This document shows positions 53,142 to 63,921 of a stretch of 64,000 bases of DNA, piece by piece. Position 1 is the first letter of the stretch. Every line of letters begins with the position of its first letter. The stretch covers positions 1,242,757,001 through 1,242,821,000 of the forward strand of contig CM057452.1 of the NCBI GenBank assembly GCA_016271365.2. Direction: 5' to 3'. A program made the position numbers and the translations under genes. The notes below the pieces were generated by a model, which saw only the letters and a list, made by a program, of their open reading frames with translations, was not told where the DNA came from and made no database searches. Origin of the DNA: Neoceratodus forsteri. Its lineage: Eukaryota > Chordata > Ceratodontiformes > Ceratodontidae.

Positions 53142-53149
53142 CTCTTCTC
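53142..53149. repeat. right 8-bp target-site duplication of hAT copy 2
   Basis: CTCTTCTC, identical to 48930-48937. Confidence 0.93.
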
Positions 53150-53421
53150 CAGTCCTCTGGGACCACACCAGTCTCCAGTGACCTTTTAAAAAGGTCTGTC
53201 AGAGGTGCAGCCAGTACCTCCCAAAGTTCCCTCAGTACCCAGAGATGTACCCCATCTGGCCCCATAGCTTTGTCAACTTTCAAGTTGTCATGTGCTTTCT
53301 GGACACCCCAGCAAAAACAAACTACTGCATATTTTTCTCCCTTCAATGTTCCTTGTTCCCCTTTGTTATCCCTTGCATTCTCCTTCCACTGTGAAAACTG
53401 AGCAGAAGCAATTAGTAGCAA
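53150..53421 (-). mobile_element. CR1 RT N-terminal segment (5' end of the split CR1)
   Basis: Minus-strand frame reads KVDKAMGPDGVHLWVLREL, TDLFKRSLETGVVPEDWRR and stops at the hAT duplication. It is the upstream continuation of 48937-48721. The CR1 ends or is truncated near 53421. Confidence 0.85.
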
Positions 53422-53431
53422 GTAGTAATTA

Positions 53432-53520
53432 GTTGTACTTAGGTACTAACAGAGTAGTTTGGTAGGTTGGCCAGACTGGATGGGCCTATGGGCCTTTTTC
53501 TTCTGTTTTTATCTAGGTTT
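53432..53520 (+). mobile_element. CR1 LINE 3' UTR remnant
   Basis: GGTTGGCCAGACTGGATGGGCC followed by TTCTTCTGTTTTTATCTAGG is the terminal CR1 3' UTR on the plus strand, with no coding part. It is a second CR1 insertion, tail-on against the 5' side of the split copy. Confidence 0.65.
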
Positions 53521-53863
53521 CTCTACAATATATCTATTGCATGTACATCATGATCCTCTGACATCAGTATAGAAGCACCCAAAACCTGAGGAGAGGGAGG
53601 GTTGGTCCTCATCATTAATTAAACTGGGCAGACCACCTTCCTTTTGGGGTCATGATGACATACTAGGGAAAGGGGACTGAATCGGTTCACTTGCCAGCTC
53701 CTGGCTGTGCCCGGAAACAGGACATTGTTTTTAATAATCTGTAGTTTCAGAGAGCAGAAGAAGTGGAGAAGGTCATGGAGATGACTACATTGAAGGAAGG
53801 GTGACAACGGGACAAGCCACATCGCCCTGGGGAGGGCTAATATTTTTTATATATTACTGTTTT
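53521..53863. other. unassigned DNA
   Basis: No recognised element or gene. Confidence 0.3.
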
Positions 53864-54400
53864 TTTTAATAGAGCTTTTTGCCCTCCACTGTCACCTATG
53901 CCTGTCAACAGTCCCTTGACCTGTCTGCTCCCAGCCCTGTTTGCCACTCCCCCCATAATCACAACGATGGGGAGCCAAACAGAGTGGGGCCTGGGAGCAC
54001 CAAGGGTCATCCCATATGGCAGTGGAGGTACATTGTTTTTTTAAGTTTTTCTCCTCAAACCCAGTACTAAGATGGCACAGTGGGTGCATGCACATGCACA
54101 CTGAGACACACATGCACTTCTGGAACCACAGAGTCTTCCTCCCTCCTGACGTTATGTCAGCCCTCCAGACCTCTGACCTGACACCCAGCCTCCACAAGGT
54201 GTCAGTCAAGAGTGAGGAAATTTGCCACTCCAGTGTGGGAGATGAGAGCTGCCTAGTGATCACTCTTTATTTCCCAGTCCTCCCCATGTTGCCGACCCCC
54301 AGTGCTCAGAATTTGTTCCTAAACTCCAGCCACTGGCATGGCATGAGTTTAGGTGCTTGAACAGCACCTCAGCCCTCAGCACCACTGGGCCTGCATTAAT
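53864..54400 (-). mobile_element. old copy of the GC-rich tRNA-derived SINE
   Basis: It aligns by eye with 8377-8927: the T run and AATAGAGCTTTTTGCCCTCC at the left, GCCACTCCCCCCATAATCAC, GGAGGTACATTGTTTTTTTA, GTCAGCCCTCCAGACCTC and, at the 5' side, GCCAGTGGCTGGAGTTTAGG (minus strand), where copy 1 has GCCAGTGACCTGGGTTCAGG. It has lost most CpG sites and is clearly older. No clean duplication is visible. Confidence 0.55.
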
Positions 54401-54559
54401 TATTGTTTTTAATGTTTTTATTAATACTTGTAATGTGTTTTTTTTCATGTGGCTGAATACCATCAAGTAGTAACAATGTTATATGGTATTCAGATCTGAG
54501 CACCAAATACTAGAAGTATGCAAGGATTTATGCTCATCATTCATGTACTCATTACGTAA

Positions 54560-54705
54560 GCAATAATACCCAATAGGGTGGGTGATATTGGGCAATACCT
54601 GACTGCTCAGGGGCGTAATAAGGCCTGAAGCTGCAGGTGAAGGGCCTTATAGCCCCCGGAAGGTCCGTTATTGCCCATACTGTCCATCCTGGAGAGTATT
54701 ATTGC
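54560..54705. repeat. 146-bp palindromic MITE
   Basis: Starts GCAATAATACCCAATAGG and ends with the inverse GTATTATTGC. Inner pairs GGGCAATA/TATTGCCC and TAATAAGGCC/GGCCTTATAG complete the fold around the central GAAGCTGCAGGTGAA. No coding content. Family unknown. Confidence 0.75.
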
Positions 54706-57023
54706 ACTTAGAAAATGGGTGTTTTAGTTTTTCTTTTAAAATAAAATAGCTTATAACATCTTTAAAAACAGTGGAAATACTTAACTTTTATTAATAAATT
54801 AAACTATGGGTAAAGTAGTCCCTTTGATGCTTTGTTAATTCTTTTACACTAGCTATCACTAGATGGCTCTGTTTTATTTTGTGAAGGGCTAGTGGTTTGC
54901 CCTCTCAATTAGTGTCTAAATTAAAGTTCTATCTAGACCAAACTCATTTTTCTCTTCCCCACCCTGTGGACTACCACTATTGTTTTAATTCCTCCATGGA
55001 CTATCAGTATTTTTTAAAGTCCTGTCCTTCTGTAAATGCAATAGAGGGATCATGTTGTGGAAGACATCAGGACCTGTGTAGGGAGCAGAATGGAATGAGA
55101 GCGGGGAAGTAATGCCGGCGATGAATGACAACATTTCTGGTATCCCTGTATTTCTTTTTTTTTTTGAGCAACTGGGGGCATCACAGTGGGAGTGCAGGGT
55201 GGCCGAGATGAGAAAGCTGTTTGGAGCAACTTGGAGAGCAGAGTGACCGAGACAAGAAAGCTGTTTACAGTAGTGTTGAAATAGTCATTAATAATAGTAC
55301 AAATGAAATTTAAAAACACTGCCAAATGACGTGAGCAAGACAAAACCACAAACTGACTTGCAAGATGCTATCTATGGCAGCATTACTGTGTGTGACAGGA
55401 GCAGTACTTCCTTTTTTTTCCATACCGCAGATGGATGTCCATCTGTGGTAGGGAAAACAAAGAAAATACTGCTGGTCTCATACACAGTAGTGCTACTAGA
55501 GATAACACTGTCTCACAAGTCAGTTTGCAGTTTTGGTGCCGATCGAACCGACTAATAAAAATAATAAGAAAAAAGTGTCAATTCCTTGCAGAAGTAGGCT
55601 AAACAGGCACACAGACAGGTGGAGAACATGGGTTAAGTGTTGGCTCCTGCTAAGTGAGGGAAAAAAACATGGTGGCTGTTTAAAACTGAACATTCCACTG
55701 GCACAATGCTATTAGTAAGCAGGTCAGGTTGGGACTGGCACTTATAATACCCAGGATCTGTTGCCTGATAGACACCCATCTTGCTAGGTCTATCAGCCAA
55801 TCAGAGCCTGGGATTTTTCAAGGCCATTTTCTAATGGTTGTTATTCATACTCGGAAGCTAAAAAAAAAAAAACTATCCCTTTCCAGGTGGCCAGGGCTTG
55901 TAAGTTGGCCACCCCTACCCTTCCTGTCTTTTTTCACCCTCAATCCTCTTCCTTTTTCTCCCAAACTTGTATTTAAAAAAAATGTTGCACCTGGCACTGG
56001 GCCAGGATATGACATCTTTGGAAAAAATCCTTTCTAGCATGATTCCCCTACCCCTGTACCCAAAATGCTTTTCTTTAAGATTGGCACCCCTCCTGACCCC
56101 AATCCATAATTTAGAGGGATAATAGTTCTCAAACTCCACACTAAGTCAGTCATGACTCCTCCCATGGTATGTCTGTTCTTCTACTAATACAGTCAGTTGA
56201 ATGTATTAATGATTAAGGTAAGTAATCTGGATGGGGACAGAAGGGTATCCATCACTGATGTTATTATGCAGACTTCTGGCCAGCCTGCCTGGCATCATTG
56301 ATGACACAGACTCCTGCAACCCCTCCCTTCTACTTAAGCACCATAATCACTAATGTTGTCAGATGACTGTATAGATATGGAAGTGGACATGCTGGGAGTT
56401 TAGCCATTGAATTAGCCTATATATTCAAAAAGGTATATGAGTATCTTTTCTTGAATACTCAGTGAGTATTCATATTTGGGACCACAGATATTTGGGTATT
56501 TGTTGTTCATTATTTACCCATTAAAATGGCTTTTTTAAAACAGTTCAAAGGCAGTTTTTTTTATTCAAATGTGTATCCTCCTTCTCCTGGCCACCCTTGC
56601 AATTGTTGATGCTTTAATTCTGAAGTAGTGTAGTCTTCACTGTGGCATGCATTCATCAAGGGACATATCCATGCCATGCTGGAATGACAGGACAGGGTCA
56701 ATCACTAGTAGTGTCAGAGTAAAAGAGAAAAGGTTAATATGCTGTTTGGAGTCAGACATACTGTATGTTGGTAGAGCTCCAGATTAATTTACAGTAAAAG
56801 TAAGATGTTCCTCATCCAGATGTGATCACAGCTGCTAGCATTTAGTCAAGTGTTTTAAATTTGTTTCCATGTTCTAACTCTGATCTACGGTTTCCAAATG
56901 CATATTGAGTCTATTTATCATCAATGGACTAATTCTCATGATATGACAGGTATCTGCTCTAAGCCTCTCAGAACACAAGAGAATGGTCAGTTATTATCCC
57001 GCAGACTACTACAATCACATTTT
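54706..57023. other. unassigned DNA, 2.3 kb
   Basis: No gene or transposon recognised. A compact perfect-looking hairpin at 55423-55451 (TACCGCAGATGGA/TCCATCTGTGGTA around TG) is the only strong structure. Frames up to 102 residues (55729-56037) lack motifs. Sequence at 56430-56530 (GAGTATTCATATTTGGGACC, then GGGTATTTG) loosely resembles 43200-43440. Confidence 0.35.
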
Positions 57024-57110
57024 AGACACGCCCACAGTAGGTTATCCATATTCTGGTGATGCCCACAGTAGGTTATCCACATTTCAGACACATGCACAGT
57101 AGGTTATCCA
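57024..57110 (+). repeat. three-copy ~39-bp minisatellite
   Basis: GCCCACAGTAGGTTATCCA occurs at 57030, 57061 and, with ATGCACAG, at 57092. The intervening bases (TATTCTGGTGAT, CATTTCAGACAC) vary. Confidence 0.8.
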
Positions 57111-57169
57111 TTTAGTCTACAGATAAAAAGAGGGAACAAAGGAAAGTTCTTCTTCTGCTGTTTCCTGGG

Positions 57170-57313
57170 AGCCAGTATAGTGCAATGGTTAAGAGTGCTG
57201 AGCTGCAAACCTGGAGAACTGGGCTTGAATTTCACAGCCTTTGGCCTCAGCATTTATTCACCCACTTCAGCTGGTTATTCCTCTGCATACTCTGGCTAAC
57301 TGAATGCTATCAC
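57170..57313 (+). mobile_element. tRNA-derived SINE head
   Basis: GGAGCCAGTATAGTGCAATG and GGTTAAGAGTGCTGAGCTGC (A-box region), then CTGGGCTTGAATTTCACAGC (B-box region), match the head of the SINE at 44414. The body diverges after about 57245. The right end abuts the TTAA of a foldback transposon. Confidence 0.7.
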
Positions 57314-58148
57314 TTAAAGGGGCTCTGTCAGCTTTGCCCCTTGTTTTATGTTCAATTCCCATCTGACATTCCAAAGGCACACAAGTGTAAGGAGGTGACT
57401 ATAGAATGCATCCAAATAAAACAAAAGGTAAGCAGCTTGCCAATTTTCATAATTTGCAGACTATTTACATTACTGGCATCCCAACTGTAAATCTCTATGC
57501 CCCCGGGAGCCATTCTGCACCGAGAACACGCATCTACTGGGAGCACTGTCCCGACCAGCAGATTTTAACATCGGCATGCCAAAAAACAGTTCATCCATAA
57601 GAGAAGGGTATTCTAAGTCGTTCAATGTGTTTGCAAATAAAAACCAAGGACTCATTCTGGCGCAAAATACTTTTAAAAGCTGGTGCCCAAATCCCGTGCA
57701 TGTGCAGTAGTGGCACTTTCTCACACATGCACGGGATCTTTTTCCAAGCTGCTACTGTGCATGAGTGGGATTAGGGCACCAACTTTTAAAAGTATTTTGT
57801 GCCAGAATGAGTCCTCGGTTTTTATTTGCAAACACATTGAATGACTTAGAATACCCTTCTCTTACACATTAACTGTTTTTTAGCATGCCGATGTTAAAAC
57901 CTGCTGGTCAGGACAACGCTCCCAGTAGATGTGTGTTCTCGGTGCAGAACGGCTTCCAGGGGCATGGAAATTTACAGTCGGGACGCCAGTAATGTAAATA
58001 GTCTGCAAATTATGAAAACTGGTAAGCTGCTTACCTTTTGTTTTATTTGGATGCATTCTACAGTCACCTTCTTACACTTGTGTGCCTTCAGAATGTCAGA
58101 TGGGAATTGAACATAAAACGAGGGGCAAAGCTGACAGTGCTCCTTTAA
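57314..58148. mobile_element. 827-bp foldback transposon with TTAA duplications (T2/Kolobok-like)
   Basis: TTAA at 57314-57317 is followed by AGGGGCTCTGTCAGCTTTGC. The right end reads GCAAAGCTGACAGTGCTCCT followed by TTAA at 58145-58148. The two halves are inverse copies over nearly their whole length, for example GTAAGCAGCTTGCC at 57428 with GGTAAGCTGCTTACC at 58021, and ACTCATTCTGGCGCAAAATA at 57650 with its inverse near 57800. The fold centre is about 57730. TTAAAGGRR termini, TTAA duplications and the absence of a transposase fit a T2-type MITE dependent on Kolobok transposase. Its arms of about 400 bp are long for a MITE. Confidence 0.88.
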
Positions 58149-58789
58149 ACATCCACATGCTCATTTATTACCCAGGAGATGCATGGCTGAAATCAAGAAG
58201 ACAGGGCCTAAAAAAAATGTAGAGGCTGGTGGACACATAATCAAACATTTTCCACTTGTAGTGTGTTCCTTTTATATGAATGGCACAGCTTGTTACTCAG
58301 AGATTATCATCAAGTGGATCTGGTTTGGATTTCACAGTTTATTTCTGTGTCAATGGTCATGGTTATCCTCATCAACTCCTTATCACATCATCATCCATCA
58401 AAGTCCTCAACATTATTTGTTATCCACCACACATCATTCAGTAACCTGATACAGGACAGAGCTGGGCAGCAACAGGACCCTTCATCTAAGTGATAAATAC
58501 CTGAAATGACAGTGATGAGAGTAAAAGAATAGTTAGAGGCTGCTGGACACACAATCAAATGTTTTCACCTGTAGTGCTCCCTTCCCACTCAAGTCTCCAT
58601 TATATAGTATTTATCTTTGCTGGTAATAAACAGCATGTTACTTGAAGATAGTCATTATCTTCCTGATCTCGTCAGGGCATTTGAAGTAAAACAGCAGGAC
58701 TCCTCATCTGTCGGTCCCTGACGAAAATTGTGATGAACGAAGAACCAGGGTTAGGAGCTGACATCCCTCTGAAGGACTAGGATATAGAA
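58149..58789. repeat. degenerate direct duplication
   Basis: GTAGAGGCTGGTGGACACAT at 58219 and GTTAGAGGCTGCTGGACACA at 58534 start two similar blocks, each followed by CAAA-(C/A)TTTTCCAC-TGTAGTG and, later, a GTTACT(C/T)-AGA-(T/A)-ATCATCA-type stretch. The period is about 315 bp. CCTGACGAAAATTGTGATGAACGAAG at about 58718 recalls PLE leader motifs, but weakly. Confidence 0.45.
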
Positions 58790-60880
58790 ACATAGAATTT
58801 GACAGCAGATAAGGATCACTTGGCCCACCTAGTCTGCCCAATTCCCTACCTAATGGATAAGCTGCAGATCCTAGTTAACCAACAGCCTACTTTCTCCTAC
58901 CCCCCTGCTAGAATTGCCTTATGTCTGTCCCATGTATTCTTGAATTCCCCCAATGTTTTTCACTCTATGACCTCCTCAGGAAGGCTGTTCCATGCATCTA
59001 CAACCCTCTCTGTGAAGAAATACTTCCTCACATTACCTCTGAGCTGTTCTACCTCTATCTTCAAATTGTGCTTCCTTGTTCTTGCACATCTCTTTTTCTG
59101 AAAGATGCTACCCTCTTGGACTCTGTTGATTCCCTTGAGGTATTTGAAAGTTTCTATCATGTCCCCCCCTCTCCCTCCTTTCCTCGAGGCTATACATCTT
59201 AAGCTCCATTAGTCTTTCTTCATATGTCTTCTGGTGCAGATCCTGCGCCATTTTGGTTGCCCTCCTCTGGACAGCCTCCACCCTGTCTACGTCTTTGTGG
59301 AGATGGGGTCTCGAGAACTGTATACAGTACTCCAGATGTGGCCTTACCAACTATCTGTACAGAGGGCCGACAACTTTCTGTTTCCTACTGGTGATGCCTC
59401 TCCCTATGCATCCCAGTATCCCCCAGCCCTCCTTACTGCATTCTCATATTGCTGGCCCACCTTTAGGTCATCTGATATGACTACTCCCAGGTCCCTTTCC
59501 ATTTTTGTTGTTGTCAGTATCTCACCCCCATTGCGTATTATTCCCCTGGGTTTTTGTTTCCCAGGTGCATTATTTTTCACTTCTTTGCATTAAATCTAAG
59601 CTGCCATACCTTTGACCATTTCTCCAACCTTGCCAAGTCCCTTTTCATCCTTTCCACCCCACCTTGCATATCAACCCTGTTGCAGATCTTTGTGTCAGCT
59701 GCAAAGAGACATACTTTCCCTTCCAGTCCCTCTGCAACATCACTTATAAAGACATTAAAAAAGACTGGCCCCAGTACTGAACCCTGCAGTACCACCACTA
59801 GTAACCCTCCTTTCTTCACTGTGGACTTCATTTACTATTGCCCACTGTGTCCTGTTGTCCAGCCAGTGTTTTACCCAGGCTGCCACCCTGGGATCCACTC
59901 CCAGGCTAGTTAATTTGTTTATTAATCTTTTGTGTGGGACTGTGTCAAATGCCTTGCTAAAGTCTAAGTAGGCCATGTCCACAGCCCCTCCCTGGTCTAC
60001 TACTTTGGTCACCCAGTCAAAGAAGTCAATTAGATTTGTCTGACATGACCTTCCTGCTGTGAATCCATGCTGCCTTGGGTCCTGTGCCCCACTGGCCTCT
60101 AGGTACTCAACAATTATTTCCTTCAGAAGTGATTTCATCATTTTCCCTACCACTGAGGTGAAACTGACAGGTCTGTAGTTTCCTGCCTCTGTCTTGCTCC
60201 CACTTTTGTGAAGGGGAATTACATCTGCCCTCCTCCAGTCCTCAGGTACCACACCATCCTCCCATGATTTATTAAAAAGGATAGTCAGTGGTGTTACTAG
60301 TTCTTCCCTTAGTTCCTTTAGAATACTGGGGTGAATCCCCTTATGCCCCATTGCTTTATCCACCTTCAGTTTTAAGAGTTCTTTCAGAACCCTTTTTTCT
60401 GTGAAAGGACTAATATCAACCCCCCCCCCCATCCAGAGTGCATCTATTGACTGGATTAGGTATCTCTCCTTGCTTTTCTATTGTGAATACTGAGCAGAAG
60501 TATTCATTCAGTATCCCTGCTTTTTCACTGTTGCTCTCTGCCCAACCACCTTCCTCTTTATTCAGCCTCAGTTTCCCTGCCTTAGTCTTTCTTTGCTTCC
60601 TAATGTACCTATAAAAGGTTTCATCCCCCTTCTTAACCGAGTTGGCTATCTTTTCCTCGGATTGGGCCTTTGCTAGTCTGACTGCCTTCCCTGCTTCTTT
60701 CTGCTTTAACTAGTACAGTTCTCTGTCCTGCTCCTTCTGTGTTTCCTTATACTTCCTGAATGCTGTCTTTTTCTCCCTTACCTTCCCCACCAATTCTTTT
60801 GAGAACCATAGTTTTTTTATTTTGTTTTGATTTATTTGCTTCACACCAATGGTTGTTAAATATTTTTTATTATTTTTCAT
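58790..60880 (-). mobile_element. CR1 LINE, 5' truncated
   Basis: On the minus strand there is a late endonuclease/linker remnant (60907-60710, WFSKELVGKVREKKTAFRKY), RT, C-terminal domain and 3' UTR. It ends in GGGCAGACTAGGTGGGCC and AATTCTATGTTTCTAT at 58790. It is the same subfamily as the 3' end at 13371-13796. The poly-C run at 60419-60429 and several indels break the frame. Confidence 0.9.
58960..60432 (-). pseudogene. CR1 reverse transcriptase with altered catalytic motif
   Basis: Frame 60432-59755 gives LKVDKAMGHKGIHPSILKEL, DWRRADVIPLHKSGSK, QHGFTAGRSCQTNL and MAYLDFSKAFDTVPHKRL (motif A intact). After a shift in motif B, frame 59831-59577 gives LQGSVLGPVFFNVF and VCLFAADTKI, so the first catalytic aspartate of FADD is changed to alanine. 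Frames 59350-59108 and 59160-58960 give the C-terminus (RATKMAQDLHQKTYEE, RKYFFTERVVDAWNSLPEE). Inactive. Confidence 0.9.
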
Positions 60881-61063
60881 CATGTTTGTGCTGAAGCATT
60901 TCTTCATATGAGACTTTGAAATTCTTGATGCACTTTAAGTTAGTCTTGATGGATTATGGAGATATGGATTTGCTCCTGTAAATGCCCAAATAGCATGAGA
61001 TGTGGCTTGTATGCTTTTTTGGGGGGAAGGAAAGGGGAAGGGAAGGGAGGAGTGAGGTGTGAA
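60881..61063. other. junction between two CR1 copies
   Basis: About 180 bases with a purine-rich run (GGGGGGAAGGAAAGGGGAAG) and no recognised element. Confidence 0.4.
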
Positions 61064-61860
61064 TAACATTCTAGAAACATAGAAACATACAAACATATGA
61101 ACATACGAAATTTGCCAGCAGATAAAGGCCTACTGGTCTATCAAGTCTGCTCGAATGTGCAGCTAGCACCCCTTATTCTGCAGCTACCCCTCTCTTCCAC
61201 CATTCCCCTTCATTGACCCTATCCCTTGTCTTGTCCCATCCTCTTTTGAAGCAGTCCACTGTTCTACTGGATACCACTTCTGCAGGTAACGCATTCCACC
61301 CAGCCACCACCCTCTCTGTAAAACATGTCTCCTCCTCTCCCTCCTGAACCTTCCTCCCTCCAGTCTCATATCATGGCCCCTGGTGTCCCTCCCCTCCCTT
61401 ACTTTGAACAGCCCTTCTGTACCTGTCTTGTTTATTCCTTTCATGTACTTAAAGGTTTCAATCATGTCCCCCCATTCCTCCTCTGCTTCAGTAGTACATG
61501 TTCAACTCCCTGAGCCTCTTCTCGTATGATAAGTCCCCCAGCCCCTTGATCAACTTTGTCGCCCTGTGCTGCACCCCCTCCAGTAACTTAATGTCCCTCT
61601 TCAGATACGGGTGCCAGTACTGCATGCAGTACTCCAGGTGTGGTCTAACTAATGACCTATACAGTGGCAGAATCACCTCCTCCCTCCTCGAGGATATACC
61701 CCTTGCAATTCAACCCAGCATTTTGTTGGCCTTTGCAGCTGCCTTCCTACATTGTGCTGAGTTATTCATTGACCCTGTAATGAACACCCCCAGATCCTTC
61801 TCCTCCTCTGTCTGGGCTAGCTGCACTCCCCAAGCTGGTAACTCCTCCTTGGGTTCATCA

Positions 61861-62974
61861 TCACAAAATGCAGCACCTTGCACTTTTTAGCATTAAATCC
61901 CAGTTGCCAGTTATCTGACCAGGTTTCAAGCTTTGCCAGATCATCCTACAACCCTTGCCATCCCCTAGGTCATCCACCACCGATCCTACCTTGGTATCAT
62001 CAGCAAACAGACTGATCTTGCTCTTGATGTCCAATGATATGTCTACAATGAATATCCTAAACAACACTGGTCCCAACATCGAGCCCTGTGGAACACTGCT
62101 CATCACTAACCTTGGGTGTGAGAGCTCCCCACCCACCACCACCCTCTGTTGCCTTCCCTGAAGCCAGTTCCCTACCCATCTCACCAGCTTTGCACCTGCT
62201 CCTGTGCCTACCAACTTACTTCCCAGCCTTCCATGCAGCACAGAGTTGAATGCCTTACTGAAGTCCAGATACAGGACATCCACTGCATGGCCCCTGTCCA
62301 GTTGTCTAGTTACCCAGTCATAGAACTCCACCAGGTTGGTTTGGCAGGATCTGCCCTGTATGAAGCCATGCTGTCTGCTGTCCTGTAGTCCTTTGGCCTC
62401 TAGGAGGGCCACCAACCTCTCCTTCATGATAGTCTCCATTAGCTTACCCATGATGGATGTGAGGCTCACTGGTCTGTAATTTCTCTGTTCATCCTTGGGG
62501 CCTTAGGTACACACCCCGAATGTAATGAGGCATTAAATAGGTCTGCCAATGGTCCTGCAAGGACCTCTGCCAGCTCCTTCAGTACCCTGGGGTGCAGGGC
62601 TGCAGCTATGAATCCTGGGGCCCCAGACAAGTCACTTGAAATGGGCCCCTGGTTCCCAAACCAGCTAATGACAGAGGTAATGCCAGCTCCTCAGGAGGGC
62701 CCCTCCTGAGCTCCGGGCCCTGGACAACTTCCCCACTTACCCCCCCATTACTATGGCCCTGCTGGTCTGGATGCCATCTGGGCCTGGCACCTTATCCATC
62801 CTCAGTGCCTTCAAACCCTCCCGAACTCTGCCCTCCATGATTTCCCCATCTGTCACCCCCTCCCCCCCATTTCTGCCATTTCTTCCCCTTGGGAGTCACC
62901 CCCATCTTCTCTTTAGTAAATACTGAGCAGAAGTACTCATTTAGTGCTTCTGCCTTATCGCACCCTGCTTCCAC
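61861..62974 (-). pseudogene. CR1 reverse transcriptase, disrupted
   Basis: The upstream piece (62974-62792) has EYFCSVFTKEKMG. The MITE follows, then a gap where the NYRPVSL block is damaged near 62500. Frame 62469-61861 reads MSLTSIMGKLMETIMKERL, GFIQGRSCQTNLVEFYDW, VLYLDFSKAFNSVLHGRL (motif A D changed to N after F), SSVPQGSMLGPVLFRIF and ISLFADDTKVG (motif C intact). Inactive because of the altered motif A and frame breaks. Confidence 0.88.
62587..62769. mobile_element. 167-bp hAT-like MITE with 8-bp duplications in CR1
   Basis: The element proper is 62595-62761. It begins CAGGGCTGCAGCTATGAA and its right end, inverted, begins CAGGGCCATAGTAATGGG. It is flanked by CTGGGGTG (62587-62594) and CTGGTCTG (62762-62769), an 8-bp duplication with two changes. 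Removing it restores the CR1 sequence ACCCTGGGGTGGATGCC. CAGGG-type termini with 8-bp duplications are seen in hAT-Charlie/Tip100-type MITEs. No ORF. Confidence 0.85.
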
Positions 62975-63000
62975 CCAACCCCCCTCCTTCCTAATCCTTA

Positions 63001-63921
63001 CTATGTGGTCCTTACAGCTCCTTTTCTCCCTGATGTACCTAAAGAAGTCCTTCTCCCCTTCTTAATGTGTTGTACCAGCCTGAGTTCTGTAGATGCCTTG
63101 GCTCCTCTTACTGTCCTTGTCACCTCCTTCAATTTCGTCAAGTGTTCCTCTCTGTCCTCCCCTCTCCCTGTTTTCTTGTACTTCCAAAAGGCAGCTCTTT
63201 TCCTCCTTACCTTTTCCATGACCTCCTTGCTCAACCAGCTTGGTTTCTTAGCCCTAGCCTTCTTGCTCTGGGCCTTGCAGCAGGTTTTGGTTGCCTCCAC
63301 TATCACCAGCTTTATGAGCTCCCACCTCTGGCTAGTGTCCATACTAGATTGAATTCTGTCCAGGTACCCTTTTACCACTTCCTCCATCCTCCCAAAGTCA
63401 GCCCTCCTGAAGTCCAGCACTCTTGTGCCAGATTCCACTCCTTTCTTACCCATATCCAATGTGAGCCATACTGAGTGGTGGTCACTCCCTGACAGCGGTT
63501 CCTCCACTGTAAGTTCTCTCTCAAAGTCCCCATTTGCCAGCACAAGGTCAAGGGTATTCCCTAACCTGATTGGCTCACTGACCATTTGCAGCAGGAAGTT
63601 GTCCTGGAAGGCATCCAGCAGTACTTGCTCCCTTCTGTTCCTGGTTGTTGGGGTACTCCAGTCCACTCCTGGGTTGTTGAAGTCCCCCACATTCATGACA
63701 CTACCCTTCTTGCAGGTCCTCCAGATCTGTCCCGCTAGTTCCCTGTCTAACTCCTCCATCTGAGATGGTGGCCTGTACACCACTCCAATTCCAAGAATCC
63801 TATTCTTGGAATCCTGGATTTGCATCCAAAGTGACTCCATACTACCCTCCTCCCCTTCCTCCCTTACACACTTCAGTCCTTCCTTCACATATAGTGCCAC
63901 ACCCCCGCCTTTCCTAATCAC
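63001..63921 (-). pseudogene. CR1 endonuclease, long open segment
   Basis: An open 306-residue minus-strand frame contains GGGVALYVKEGL, GIGVVYRPPSQ, VMNVGDFNNPGVDWS, LDLVLANGD, SGSDHHSVWLTLD (S-D-H catalytic block intact) and the basic linker KKPSWLSKEVMEKV and KRAAFWKYKKTG. It is the best-preserved endonuclease in the window. The domain start lies at or beyond the window edge, and the frame ends at 63001 before the RT. Confidence 0.9.

Noticed and set aside
63005..63763. plus-strand ORFs of 112-135 residues
   Set aside because: Antisense of the CR1 endonuclease frame at 63921-63001.
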